Part shown: piece after piece, positions 15,736 to 24,504 of the stretch
Numbering within the stretch: the first letter of the stretch is position 1
How the letters are laid out: each line of letters opens with the position of its first letter
Source of the DNA: Bin87 sp965204905
Lineage (GTDB): Bacteria > Chloroflexota > Dehalococcoidia > Lucifugimonadales > UBA3495
Direction of reading: 5' to 3'
DNA length: 64,000 nt
Assembly: GCA_965204905.1 (NCBI GenBank)
Contig: OZ242042.1
Span: 1 to 64,000, forward strand
Program-made: the position numbers and the translations under genes
Notes under the pieces: generated by a model
Seen by the model: only the letters and a program-made list of their open reading frames with translations
Databases searched by the model: none
Told to the model about the DNA's origin: nothing

Positions 15736-16742
15736 CAGTCAAACGAGTACTGCTGCTGATTGGCGTCGCTTCCGCGGTCCTGCTGATAGTCGGGTTCGTG
15801 GTTGGCGCGGTGGGTTCCAAGATGTTCGGTCTGGAGAAGCCGTTCGTGTCCCAGCCGGGGATCCACCTCCCTCCCGATCCGGTATTCCCCGCATCCGTCC
15901 GCCAGGACGTCGTTGGCTACCGCGTGGCCGAGAAGAAGGACGAGGCCAAAGGGGATCACGGCGCAGCCGATGGCAAGGACGACAGCAAGGAAGAGCATCA
16001 CGGCCTGGGCCTGATGCAGTTCGCGGTGACCAACACCATGCTGTCGGCATGGCTGACCAGCATTGTCATGCTGGTGTTCTTCATCGGAGGCGCGCGCAAC
16101 CCCAAGGTCATTCCGGGTCGGCTACAGGCGTTGATCGAGATGCTGTTCGAGCTGGTGCTGAACTTCGCGTCCAGCATCCTCGGGCCGGAGATGGGACGCC
16201 GGTCTTTCCCGGTGGTCGCCACGATCTTCTTCTTCGTCCTGTTCAACGCCTGGATCGCGATTTTCCTGATCCCCATTTACCAGGCGGTCGGCTACGGCGC
16301 GAACGTGGGCGGGGAATTCAAACTGGCAACGCACCTGGTGCGCCCCGCCGGAACCGATCTGAACATGCCCCTCGCTCTCGCTCTCGTCTCCTTCGTATTC
16401 GTGGAATACTGGGGGTTCCGGGCGCATGGCTTCGGCTATCTGAAAAAGTTCTTCGCCTTCGGCGACATCCTGCGCGGACGACCTTCCGGCCTGATCAATG
16501 TTTTCGTTGGCCTGCTGGAACTGGTCTCGGAAATGGTGCGGATCGTCTCCTTCACCTTCCGTCTCTTCGGCAACATGACTGCCGGCGAAATCCTGGTGGT
16601 GATGATAACCTTCCTGGTGCCTTTCGTGGCAACGCAGTTCGTCTTCGGGCTGGAGTTGCTGGTGGGGCTGATCCAGTCGGTAATCTTCGCCGGTCTCACC
16701 CTGGTGTTCCTGTCAGTTGCAGTGAGCCACGAGGAACACTAA
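15732..16742 (+). CDS. atpB: ATP synthase F0 subunit a
   Basis: A 336-residue integral membrane subunit forming the proton half-channels against the c-ring. The essential Arg is R277 in SFTFRLFGNMTAGE. It is longer than the usual 230-270 residues: after an N-terminal hydrophobic helix (residues 5-27) there is a periplasmic-looking hydrophilic stretch rich in Lys, Asp and Glu (residues 65-90, ending EEHHGLG) before the conserved helices. The start is GTG, overlapping the preceding stop. Confidence 0.95.
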   Translation: MTVKRVLLLIGVASAVLLIVGFVVGAVGSKMFGLEKPFVSQPGIHLPPDPVFPASVRQDVVGYRVAEKKDEAKGDHGAADGKDDSKEEHHGLGLMQFAVTNTMLSAWLTSIVMLVFFIGGARNPKVIPGRLQALIEMLFELVLNFASSILGPEMGRRSFPVVATIFFFVLFNAWIAIFLIPIYQAVGYGANVGGEFKLATHLVRPAGTDLNMPLALALVSFVFVEYWGFRAHGFGYLKKFFAFGDILRGRPSGLINVFVGLLELVSEMVRIVSFTFRLFGNMTAGEILVVMITFLVPFVATQFVFGLELLVGLIQSVIFAGLTLVFLSVAVSHEEH

Positions 16743-16834
16743 CCACAGCGTTTATAATCGGCGCATTACCCTGACGCATCACCGCGTGGGGGACGCAAAA
16801 ACAAGGCCACCTTTGAATCGGAGGATTTTCAACA

Positions 16835-17122
16835 ATGGCACTTGACCTCTCAATGATTACGACACTGCTCTCGGTCGCGGCTCAAAGCGGCCTGGGCGAC
16901 GTGGGCGCCAAGTACCTGGCGGCCGGCCTGGCCATCGCCATCGGCGTCATCGGCCCCGGCGTGGGTATCGGCATCCTCGGCGCGGGAGCCATGGGCGCAA
17001 TCGGGCGCAACCCCGAAGCCGCCGGATCCATCACAACGAACATGATCCTGGCGATCGCGTTCGCCGAAGCGTTGGGCATTTACTCGCTCATCGTGGCCGT
17101 CATCCTGCTCTTCGTGGTGTAG
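16835..17122 (+). CDS. atpE: ATP synthase F0 subunit c
   Basis: A 95-residue hairpin protein forming the rotor ring. The polar loop RNPE is at residues 58-61 and the ion-carrying carboxylate is E78 in IAFAEALGIYS. Helix 1 has GPGVGIGILG without the Gln found in sodium-type rings, and the residue after E78 is Ala rather than Ser or Thr, so proton coupling is the likely mode (inference from known motifs). An extra N-terminal 20 residues precede helix 1, somewhat longer than typical. Confidence 0.95.
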   Translation: MALDLSMITTLLSVAAQSGLGDVGAKYLAAGLAIAIGVIGPGVGIGILGAGAMGAIGRNPEAAGSITTNMILAIAFAEALGIYSLIVAVILLFVV

Positions 17123-17126
17123 CAAC

Positions 17127-17630
17127 ATGGTAGAACTGGGCTTGAATGTGCCCTCTCTGATCAGCTACCTGATCAACTACATCATCCTGTTGGTGCTGTT
17201 GGGGGCCCTGGCTTATCGTCCACTGCTGAACGCGCTGGACAACCGGGTGGAGAGCATCCGGGAAAGCCTGGCCGCCGCCGACCGGGCCCGGGAAGAGGCG
17301 GCCACGTCCCGTTCCGCCATTGAGGAAGAGCTCAACGAAGCGCGGCGCGAGGGCCAGCGTCTTTTGGACCAGGCCCGTGAAGCCGCCGAGCGATTCCGCG
17401 AGGAAGAAATGGACCGGGCGCGCCAGTCCGCAGAGGAATTCTCGGAACGGGCGCGGGCGGACATCGCCCGTGAGCGCGACGCTGCCATCAGTGAAGTGCG
17501 GGCGGCATTTGGTGATCTGGCGATCACGGCCGCCGAGCGGATTATTCGCCGCACGGTTGACCGGCAGGCCCATCAGGAACTAATTGACCAGGTGTTGACA
17601 GAAGGGGAGCAGGCATTACGCCGCAACTAG
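17127..17630 (+). CDS. atpF: ATP synthase F0 subunit b
   Basis: A 167-residue peripheral-stalk subunit: one N-terminal membrane helix (residues 9-29, SLISYLINYIILLVLLGAL), then a long charged right-handed coiled coil and a C-terminal delta-binding region (AFGDLAITAAERIIRR). Only four bases separate it from the subunit c stop, indicating co-transcription and coupled translation. A palindromic repeat begins four bases after its stop. Confidence 0.94.
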   Translation: MVELGLNVPSLISYLINYIILLVLLGALAYRPLLNALDNRVESIRESLAAADRAREEAATSRSAIEEELNEARREGQRLLDQAREAAERFREEEMDRARQSAEEFSERARADIARERDAAISEVRAAFGDLAITAAERIIRRTVDRQAHQELIDQVLTEGEQALRRN

Positions 17631-17633
17631 TCT

Positions 17634-17691
17634 GTCTTTACGGCGAAAGAGCGTCACCTCGCACTTGATGCGAGGCGAGGCCGGAATCCAG
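17634..17691. repeat. GTCATTCC family repeat inside the atp operon (b/delta gap)
   Basis: Degenerate outer arms (GTCTTTACGGCGAAAG / GCCGGAATCCAG) with a nested hairpin CCTCGCA / TGCGAGG. It is followed by a second inverted repeat, CCGGTGGCTGCC (from 17698) and GGCAGCCACCGG (to about 17743), before the atpH ribosome binding site. Confidence 0.75.
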
Positions 17692-17775
17692 TCGTCGCCG
17701 GTGGCTGCCACCGGATATGTCAAAAATCGTTGGCAGCCACCGGGTTGACGGCATAAAACATGGAGGCTGCAAGCC

Positions 17776-18315
17776 GTGGCAAGTCGTTTGTCGGGGCAGC
17801 GCTACGCCCAGGCCATCTTTGAGTTGGCCTTGGAAAATCAACAGCTCGAACAGTGGGATCAGGACCTGCGCCTGGCGGCTGACGTGCTTGGGGACGAGGA
17901 ATTTGCCCTGTTCCTGGGACACGCCGACGTGCCCCAGGAACGGAAAATCGCGGCCGTCGAAGCGGTCCTTTCCGAGGCCCACCCACTGGTCCGCAACCTG
18001 GTGTCCCTGCTGGTAGGCCGGGGCGGCGTCTCCGCGATGCGCGACGTGCAGGAGGGATACTCCCAACTGCTGGACGACCATCTGGGACGGCAACGGGCCG
18101 AGGTTACTACGGCGGTGCCGCTGGAACCGGCGGAGCTGGAACGCATCACCGACTTCGTAAGGCAGTTGGTGGGTCGCGAGGTCGTGCTGACCGCCCGGGT
18201 TGACGAAGACATCCTCGGCGGCCTCATCGTCCAGATTGGCGACCAATTGCTGGATGGAAGCACTGCCTCGGGCCTCGAGCGGATGCGCCAAGCGGTGCGG
18301 GCGCAAGTGGCCTGA
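17776..18315 (+). CDS. atpH: ATP synthase F1 subunit delta
   Basis: A 179-residue stalk-connecting subunit. RYAQAIFELALE at the N-terminus and DILGGLIVQIGDQLLDGS near the C-terminus are the family landmarks. GTG start with GGAGG at about 17762. The 145-base gap from subunit b is unusually long for an atp operon and is filled by repeats. Confidence 0.93.
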   Translation: MASRLSGQRYAQAIFELALENQQLEQWDQDLRLAADVLGDEEFALFLGHADVPQERKIAAVEAVLSEAHPLVRNLVSLLVGRGGVSAMRDVQEGYSQLLDDHLGRQRAEVTTAVPLEPAELERITDFVRQLVGREVVLTARVDEDILGGLIVQIGDQLLDGSTASGLERMRQAVRAQVA

Positions 18316-18403
18316 CCTTTGTGATTGGAATGACGAATGTGATTGGAATGAAGAACACCGCTCACCGCCGGCATCGCAACTAAAGAAACAAGGAGACTCG
18401 CCG

Positions 18404-19912
18404 ATGGCAGTCAGGGGACAAGAGATAGTATCTCTAATCAAGCGGCAGATCGAGGAGTTTGGCGGAGACCTGACCCTCGTGGACGTGGGCACCGTGGTGC
18501 AGGTTGGCGACGGTATCGCCAGCATCCAGGGTTTGCAGAGCGTGCGGTCCAACGAGTTGCTGGACTTCGGAAATGACGTCCTCGGACTGGCCCTGAACCT
18601 GGAATCGGACATCGTGGGCGCCGCCATCCTGGGCGATCCCAACGCCGTGAAGGAAGGCGACCGGGTCCGCGCCACCGGCCAGATTATTGAGATCCCCGTC
18701 GGGGAGTCCCTGATCGGCCGCGTGGTAGATCCATTGGGCCGCCCCTTGGATGGCAAGGGGCCTATCCTTACCGAGCAAACCATGCCGGTGGAGCGCACCG
18801 CGCCCAACGTGGTGGTGCGCAAGTCGGTGGACACCCCGGTGCAGACGGGCATCAAAGCCATCGACGCCATGATTCCCATCGGTCGCGGACAGCGCGAGCT
18901 GATCATCGGTGACCGTTCCACGGGCAAGACCGCCATTGCCATCGACACCATTATCAACCAGCGCGACACCGACCTGATCTGCATCTACGTTGCCATCGGG
19001 CAGAAGCAGGGCAAGGTCGCCCAGGTGGTGGGAATTCTGGAAGAATACGGCGCTATGGACCACACCATCGTGGTCAACGCCGGTTCCGCCGACTCTGCGC
19101 CTTTGCAGTTCATCGCTCCCTACGCGGGTTGCGCCATGGGCGAAGCGTTCATGGAAGAGGGCAAGGACGTGCTGATCGTCTATGACGACCTCACCAAGCA
19201 TGCCTGGGCCTATCGCCAGATGTCGTTGCTGCTGCGTCGCCCCGCCGGCCGTGAAGCCTACCCCGGCGACGTGTTCTACCTGCACAGCCGCCTGCTGGAA
19301 CGAGCCGCGCGCCTGGACGATGAGAACGGCGGTGGTTCACTGACCGCCCTGCCCATCATTGAAACCCAGGCCGGCGACGTGTCGGCGTACATCCCCACCA
19401 ACGTCATTTCCATCACCGACGGGCAGATTTACCTGGAGCCGGAGCTGTTCAACGTCGGCATCCGGCCGGCCGTCAACGTGGGCCTGTCGGTTTCCCGCGT
19501 GGGCGGCGCCGCCCAGACGCGGGCCGTTCGGCAGGTGGCGGGACGGCTGCGGCTGGACTTGGCGCAGTACCGCGAGCTGGCAACCTTCGCCCAGTTCGGC
19601 ACCGCCGATCTGGACGCGGCCACCCGCGCCCAGCTGGCCCGGGGTCAGTTGGCCACCGAAGCCCTGAAGCAGGGACAGTACCAACCCCTCAACCTGGGTG
19701 ACGAGGTATTGGTGCTGTATGCCGTGAACGCCGGATTGATGGAAGACGTGCCACTGGAACGGCTGGGCGCCTTTGAGGAGCAGATGCTGCGCCACCTGAA
19801 CGCCACCCATCCTGAGTTCGGCCAGGCCATCCGCGAATCCGGGAACCTTCCGGACGAACTGAGCGAACAGATCACGGCAGCAGTCAACGAATTCAAGCCG
19901 ACTTTCAGCTAG
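18404..19912 (+). CDS. atpA: ATP synthase F1 subunit alpha
   Basis: A 502-residue nucleotide-binding but non-catalytic subunit of the F1 hexamer. The P-loop GDRSTGKT is at residues 169-176; the N-terminal beta barrel, SLIGRVVDPLGRPLDGKG and the C-terminal helical domain are all normal. AGGAG precedes the ATG at 18404. The 88-base leader gap contains a direct repeat of TGTGATTGGAATGA at 18321 and 18339. Confidence 0.96.
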   Translation: MAVRGQEIVSLIKRQIEEFGGDLTLVDVGTVVQVGDGIASIQGLQSVRSNELLDFGNDVLGLALNLESDIVGAAILGDPNAVKEGDRVRATGQIIEIPVGESLIGRVVDPLGRPLDGKGPILTEQTMPVERTAPNVVVRKSVDTPVQTGIKAIDAMIPIGRGQRELIIGDRSTGKTAIAIDTIINQRDTDLICIYVAIGQKQGKVAQVVGILEEYGAMDHTIVVNAGSADSAPLQFIAPYAGCAMGEAFMEEGKDVLIVYDDLTKHAWAYRQMSLLLRRPAGREAYPGDVFYLHSRLLERAARLDDENGGGSLTALPIIETQAGDVSAYIPTNVISITDGQIYLEPELFNVGIRPAVNVGLSVSRVGGAAQTRAVRQVAGRLRLDLAQYRELATFAQFGTADLDAATRAQLARGQLATEALKQGQYQPLNLGDEVLVLYAVNAGLMEDVPLERLGAFEEQMLRHLNATHPEFGQAIRESGNLPDELSEQITAAVNEFKPTFS

Positions 19913-19921
19913 CCCCTTCCT

Positions 19922-19949
19922 GTCATTCCGGCGAAAGCCGGAATCCAGG
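19922..19949. repeat. GTCATTCC family repeat inside the atp operon (alpha/gamma gap)
   Basis: Short form: GTCATTCCGGCGAAAGCCGG then AATCCAGG, a compact hairpin ten bases after the atpA stop. Confidence 0.82.
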
Positions 19950-19984
19950 AGTCCCACCAAACAACACGGTACGGACGAGGCTTT

Positions 19985-20848
19985 ATGCCCAGCGTAAGAG
20001 ACATACGGCGGCGCATTCGCAGCGTCGAAAACACCGGCAAGGTAACCAACGCGATGTCGCTCATCGCCGCGTCCAAGATGCGGCGCGCGCAGTTGGCGGT
20101 CACGGATGGACGGCCTTACGCGGAAAAGATTCACGAGGTTATCGGCCTATTGGCGGCCCAGCCCGCCGGAGACGACGATACCGCGCATCCACTGCTCCAG
20201 GTACGCCCGGTTAACAACGTCGGTATGGTGATAGTCACCCCCGACCGCGGCTTGGCCGGCGGCATGCACGCTACAATCAACCGCCGGGTGGCGCAGTTCA
20301 TCTTGGATAGCGACGCCACCGTCCGCAGCATCGTCGTGGGCCGCAAGGGGCGCGACTTTATGGTGCGTTACACCGATACGGTGCAAGCGGTATTCACCGA
20401 TCTGAGCGACCGCGTCGCGCTGGCCGACACTACCGCAATCTCGCGGTTGGTCATCGACGGATACACCGCAGGCCAGTTCGATGAAGTGTACCTGGGCTAC
20501 ATGAGGTTCGTGTCCACGGTCCAGCAAGAGCCGGTGATACAGCGCATCCTGCCGGTGGAGCCGGCGGAGCTGGAATCGGCGCAGCGGGTTGGCTTCATCT
20601 ACGAACCGGACCCGGCCGCGGTGCTGAGCGCGCTGCTGCCCCAGTTCGTGGAAATGCAGGTGTACCACGCCATTTTGGAAAGCATCGCCAGCGAGCAGTC
20701 GGCCCGAATGGTCGCCATGCGCAACGCCACCGACAACGCCAACCAGTTGGCCTCCGACCTCACGCTAGTAATGAACAAGCTGCGCCAGGACAGCATCACT
20801 AACGAGTTGCTGGACCTGGTGGGCGGCCAGATAGCGCTGGAAGGATAG
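19985..20848 (+). CDS. atpG: ATP synthase F1 subunit gamma
   Basis: A 287-residue central rotor shaft subunit. The N-terminal helix (RDIRRRIRSVENTGKVTNAM) and the C-terminal helix (NATDNANQLASDLTLVMNK... ITNELLDLVGG) that form the coiled coil are conserved, with a Rossmann-like middle (MVIVTPDRGLAGGMHATINR). Length is normal. Confidence 0.95.
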   Translation: MPSVRDIRRRIRSVENTGKVTNAMSLIAASKMRRAQLAVTDGRPYAEKIHEVIGLLAAQPAGDDDTAHPLLQVRPVNNVGMVIVTPDRGLAGGMHATINRRVAQFILDSDATVRSIVVGRKGRDFMVRYTDTVQAVFTDLSDRVALADTTAISRLVIDGYTAGQFDEVYLGYMRFVSTVQQEPVIQRILPVEPAELESAQRVGFIYEPDPAAVLSALLPQFVEMQVYHAILESIASEQSARMVAMRNATDNANQLASDLTLVMNKLRQDSITNELLDLVGGQIALEG

Positions 20849-20854
20849 TGGTGA

Positions 20855-21271
20855 ATGTTGGATGTGAACCCGTTGTTCCCTCCCAACGTTCCCCGTGATC
20901 TTTATCGATGGTTTCTCTCCGCTTACGGCATCACCGCTTTGGGTCGTATGGCTGTAGAAGGATACAAGCAAGTAGTCATCCTACAGACCGCTTGGTATGA
21001 TGTTCCCACAACGGCATTCGCTATTTTGGAGCGCGGCTTCATCCAGCACGCACTGTTGTCACTGGCCATAGCGGAGGTATGTAACATGGTTTTGGGAGCG
21101 CTTTATAAAGAGAAGGTCAGGCGCGAGGCTTGGTATGAAGCTAACCGAGCCTGGGAAGAATGGCTGCGACGCAAAGCCGAAGCAGAAAGAAACGGCGAGC
21201 CTTTCGACGAACCAAGCCCTGCCGAACAACCTGAGGAACCGCGCCGCCGCTTCCCGTTCTGGCGACGCTAG
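20855..21271 (+). CDS. Small membrane protein of unknown function inserted between atpG and atpD
   Basis: A 138-residue protein not belonging to any F-ATPase subunit I know. A hydrophobic helix lies at about residues 64-83 (HALLSLAIAEVCNMVLGALY), possibly with a weaker one at 20-45. The tail is charged and helical (NRAWEEWLRRKAEAERNGEP) and ends Pro/Arg-rich. It begins six bases after the gamma stop, so it is co-transcribed. The tail pattern WLRR-x-EAE-x-GEPF-(D/N)EP is shared with the protein at 25301-25639, defining a small paralogous family. The coding strand is less GC-rich than its neighbours, which suggests insertion. Confidence 0.75.
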   Translation: MLDVNPLFPPNVPRDLYRWFLSAYGITALGRMAVEGYKQVVILQTAWYDVPTTAFAILERGFIQHALLSLAIAEVCNMVLGALYKEKVRREAWYEANRAWEEWLRRKAEAERNGEPFDEPSPAEQPEEPRRRFPFWRR

Positions 21272-21341
21272 GCACTATTGATTTAACTACTCTTCCACAA
21301 TTACTGCTCGGCCGTAAGCATATCCCGGAGGACAACCCAAA

Positions 21342-22736
21342 ATGCCCGGACAAATTGCCCAAGTTATCGGTACGGTGGTGGACGTAGAGTTTCCCGCCGA
21401 CCAACTCCCCAACCTATTTGACGCGCTGGAGGTGGATAACTCCGGCGAGCGTCTGGTGCTGGAAGTGCAGCAGCACATCGGCAACCACTGGGCGCGCTGT
21501 CTCGCCCTGGGTTCCACCGACGGCCTGGCCCGCGGAACCGAAGTGACCGACACCGGCGACAAGGTTGCCGTTCCCGTCGGCCCCGAAACCTTGGGCCGCC
21601 TTTTCGACGTTACCGGAACCCCATTGGATAATTTGGGCGCCGTTGAAGCCGGGCAGTTCTGGCCCATCCACCGGGATCCTCCCGCTTTCGACGACCAGAA
21701 CCCCAACGTTGAAATTCTCGAAACGGGCATCAAGGTGTTCGACCTGATTACACCGTTCCCCAAGGGCGGCAAGGTCGGAGCCTACGGCGGCGCCGGCGTG
21801 GGTAAGACCGTCATCATCCAGGAACTCATCCGCAACATCGGCGCGGTGCACAGCGGCGTTTCGGTGTTCGCCGGCGTGGGAGAGCGGTCCCGCGAGGGCA
21901 ATGACCTGTGGCACGAAATGGAAGACTCCGGCGTGCTGGGCAGCACCGTGCTCGTGTTCGGGCAGATGAACGAAACGCCCGGCGTGCGCGCCCGCATCGG
22001 CCTCACCGGCCTGACCATGGCAGAGTATTTCCGTGAAGAGCAGAACCAGGACGTGCTGCTGTTCATCGACAACATCTATCGCTACATTCTGGCGGGCATG
22101 GAAGTGTCCGCGCTGCTGGGCCGAATGCCGTCGGCGGTGGGTTATCAGCCGACCTTGAGCACCGAGATGGGCGCGTTGCAGGAACGCATCACGTCCACCA
22201 AGAGCGGCAGCATCACGTCCTTCCAGGCCATCTACGTGCCGGCCGACGACTACACCGACCCCGGCATTGTCACCACGTTCGGACACTTGGACGCGGTGGT
22301 GTCGCTGGAGCGCTCCCTGGCCTCTCAGGGCCTGTATCCTGCCGTGGACCCGCTGGCGTCCTTTGCCCGCATCCTGGAACCCCGCGTTGTGGGCGAAGAG
22401 CACTATCGCGTGGCGCGCGGGGTGCAGCAAGTGTTGCAGCGATACCGTGACCTACAGGACATCATCGCCATCCTGGGCATTGAAGAGCTGTCCGACGAGG
22501 ACCGGCAGATCGTGTTCCGCGCTCGCCGGATTCAGCGGTTCCTCACGCAGCCATTCTTCGTGGCCGAAACCTTCACCAACCAGCCGGGCAAGTACGTCGC
22601 CCTGCGCGATACCGTGCGCGGGTTCGCTGAAATCCTGGAGGGGCAGCACGACGACCTGCCGGAACAGGCCTTCTACATGGTAGGAACCATCGAGGAGGCT
22701 GTTGAGAAGGCTGAGCAGATGAGGGCCACCGCCTAG
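21342..22736 (+). CDS. atpD: ATP synthase F1 subunit beta
   Basis: A 464-residue catalytic subunit. P-loop GGAGVGKT at residues 149-156, catalytic Glu in GVGERSREGND, Walker B segment VLLFIDNIYRY, and the DELSEED-equivalent near EELSDEDRQIV are visible. CCGGAGGA lies before the ATG. Length and motifs are standard. Confidence 0.96.
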   Translation: MPGQIAQVIGTVVDVEFPADQLPNLFDALEVDNSGERLVLEVQQHIGNHWARCLALGSTDGLARGTEVTDTGDKVAVPVGPETLGRLFDVTGTPLDNLGAVEAGQFWPIHRDPPAFDDQNPNVEILETGIKVFDLITPFPKGGKVGAYGGAGVGKTVIIQELIRNIGAVHSGVSVFAGVGERSREGNDLWHEMEDSGVLGSTVLVFGQMNETPGVRARIGLTGLTMAEYFREEQNQDVLLFIDNIYRYILAGMEVSALLGRMPSAVGYQPTLSTEMGALQERITSTKSGSITSFQAIYVPADDYTDPGIVTTFGHLDAVVSLERSLASQGLYPAVDPLASFARILEPRVVGEEHYRVARGVQQVLQRYRDLQDIIAILGIEELSDEDRQIVFRARRIQRFLTQPFFVAETFTNQPGKYVALRDTVRGFAEILEGQHDDLPEQAFYMVGTIEEAVEKAEQMRATA

Positions 22737-22760
22737 CAGACGGTTCCATTCACTTGGCCC

Positions 22761-22813
22761 GTCATTCCGGCGAAAGAACGTCACCCCGTACTTGATACGG
22801 GGCCGGAATCCAG
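22761..22813. repeat. GTCATTCC family repeat inside the atp operon (beta/epsilon gap)
   Basis: Long form with nested CCCCGTA / TACGGGG hairpin, closely matching the copy at 7528-7580. It sits 25 bases after the atpD stop and 30 before atpC. Confidence 0.82.
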
Positions 22814-22842
22814 ACCTTTGACCAATCAGGGAGTCCCCACCC

Positions 22843-23292
22843 ATGCCCATGCAATTACAGATCATCACCGCCGAGCGCGAAGTATTTTCGGGCGAGGTGG
22901 ACGCGCTGGTGGCTCCGGGTATGGAGGGGCAGCTGGGCATCCTGCCCCGGCACGCGCCGCTGATCACCGTCTTGCAGCCGGGCGAGTTGATGGTCCGTTC
23001 GGGTGGTGAGGAATCGTTCCTGGCCCTCTCCGGCGGGTACATGGAAGTGCTGGGCAACCAGGTAATCATCCTGGCCGACGCCGCCGAGGACGTTGACGAG
23101 ATTGACGAAACCCGGGCGCAGGCGGCTATGGAACAGGCGCAGCAGCGCATTGCCAACCGCGAATCGGACGTGGAATTGGAGCAAGCGGTGGCATCGCTGC
23201 GCCGGGCGCAGGTGCGGGTCACCGTGGCGCGCCGTCGGCGCAACGCGCCTCACCGCTCAATGGCAAACCGCCAACCGGGTATGGGCGGTTAG
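22843..23292 (+). CDS. atpC: ATP synthase F1 subunit epsilon
   Basis: A 149-residue subunit with the N-terminal beta sandwich (LQIITAEREVFSGEVDALVAPGMEGQLGILPRHAPL) and a C-terminal helical hairpin that can inhibit ATP hydrolysis, followed by an Arg-rich tail. It is slightly longer than usual. Its last four bases overlap the end of rex on the opposite strand, so no terminator is possible between them. Confidence 0.94.
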   Translation: MPMQLQIITAEREVFSGEVDALVAPGMEGQLGILPRHAPLITVLQPGELMVRSGGEESFLALSGGYMEVLGNQVIILADAAEDVDEIDETRAQAAMEQAQQRIANRESDVELEQAVASLRRAQVRVTVARRRRNAPHRSMANRQPGMGG

Positions 23293-23993
23293 CCGGCTCC
23301 CTTGTAACCGTTGGCCGGATGCCCTTGGTAAGCCAGGTAGTACGTCATCGACTGTAGGGCCAGCACGGGGTCGATGCTGCGCACTCGCACTCCGGGCGGT
23401 ACTTGGGCGTTAATGGGCGTGTAGTTCAGGATTGCCCGCACACCGCAGGCCACCAGTTGATCCACCACCGCTTGGGTGTGAGCGCTGGGGACGGCGACGA
23501 TGGCGATGGTGATGTTGCGAGACGTTACGGTCTCGGCCAGCGCGTTCATGGGCTGAATTGAGATTCCGCCCACTTCCTTGCCGACGTTATCCGGATTGTT
23601 GTCAAAGGCCGCCACCAGGTGAAATCCGTCCGGATTAAATCCGGGATAGTTGAGGATGGCGTTGCCCAGCCGCCCCACGCCGATTACGGCGACGTTCCAT
23701 TCGGCATCCAGCCCGAGAATCTGTTTCAGCTCGGTGAGCAGGTGGCGCACGCGGTAGCCGCGACCCTGTTTGCCAAACCTGCCGAAATAGGACAGATCCT
23801 TGCGGATCTGGGCCGGCGTTACCTGTAGTTGCGCGCCGAGTTGCTGGGAGTTGGTGACCTCGACGCCCTCTTCAAGCAGTTGCGTCAGAGTGCGCACGTA
23901 CTGGGGCAAACGGTCAATTACAACCCCTGGAACCTCTAATGCGGACGCCGGGGTTCCAGGGGGAGCGTCAAAATCTCGGGGAATTGTTGTCAT
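23289..23993 (-). CDS. rex: Redox-sensing transcriptional repressor Rex
   Basis: A 234-residue Rex: N-terminal winged helix (TNSQQLGAQLQVTPAQIRKDLSYFGRFG) and NAD(H)-binding Rossmann domain with VIGVGRLGNAIL (105-110 is the glycine loop) and FDNNPDNVGKEVGG. Rex senses the NADH/NAD ratio and represses respiratory and fermentative genes. Its tail-to-tail overlap with atpC places it beside the ATP synthase operon but in convergent orientation. I did not find a clear Rex operator upstream of the atp promoter. Confidence 0.93.
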   Translation of the reverse strand: MTTIPRDFDAPPGTPASALEVPGVVIDRLPQYVRTLTQLLEEGVEVTNSQQLGAQLQVTPAQIRKDLSYFGRFGKQGRGYRVRHLLTELKQILGLDAEWNVAVIGVGRLGNAILNYPGFNPDGFHLVAAFDNNPDNVGKEVGGISIQPMNALAETVTSRNITIAIVAVPSAHTQAVVDQLVACGVRAILNYTPINAQVPPGVRVRSIDPVLALQSMTYYLAYQGHPANGYKGAG

Positions 23994-24093
23994 GGCGACG
24001 GAATAATTATATTGAACGGTTATAACGGACGAACTTTTGAAAGTATGTCGTTAACGTTGCATTTCGTTGACTCCATTACCTGCGCCAACGAAA

Positions 24094-24099
24094 TATAAT
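24094..24099 (+). promoter_or_regulatory. Isolated -10 element upstream of DUF503 gene
   Basis: TATAAT in the A/T-rich gap between rex and the DUF503 gene. The nearest TTGACT is 21 bases upstream, too far for a standard spacer, so only the -10 is proposed. Confidence 0.3.
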
Positions 24100-24193
24100 C
24101 TATCGGGCGAATTTACTGCCGTCAATAGCCGCCCGTACCGGCAATGCCTTTGTAATTACAAAACCGGGGCAAAATCGATTGAGAGGGGACCTT

Positions 24194-24493
24194 ATGCACG
24201 TGGGAATCGTGCGCATCTCACTCCGTGCGCCCAATAGCCACAGCCTCAAGGACCGGAGGCAGGTATCCCGCAGCCTGATTCAGCGGATACGAGGCCGGTT
24301 CAACGTGTCGGTGGCGCAGGAAGTTGAGGCGGATGGCGATGCCTGGCAGAGCGTAACGCTGTTGGCGTCCTGCGTGAGCAGCGACGCGAATCATGCCGAT
24401 GTGGTGCTCAACGATCTGGTCGAGTTCATCGAGAAGAGCCGGCCTGACGTGGAACTGATCGATTACGGCACCGAGGTAATCAGCGGGGTTTAG
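24194..24493 (+). CDS. DUF503 (YlxP-like) protein
   Basis: A 99-residue protein with the DUF503 pattern: HVGIVRISLRAPNSHSLKDR at the start, SVAQEVEADGDAWQ and a C-terminal VELIDYGTEVISG. These small ferredoxin-fold proteins often sit in ribosome maturation clusters (nusA-infB-rbfA) and are proposed to act in ribosome assembly; here it stands alone. GAGGGG before the ATG at 24194 sets the start. Confidence 0.87.
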   Translation: MHVGIVRISLRAPNSHSLKDRRQVSRSLIQRIRGRFNVSVAQEVEADGDAWQSVTLLASCVSSDANHADVVLNDLVEFIEKSRPDVELIDYGTEVISGV

Positions 24494-24504
24494 AGATCGA
24501 GGGA

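Noticed and set aside
16835..17122. Sodium-coupled ATP synthase
   Set aside because: Subunit c lacks the Gln in helix 1 and the Ser/Thr after the carboxylate that mark sodium binding; proton coupling is more likely.
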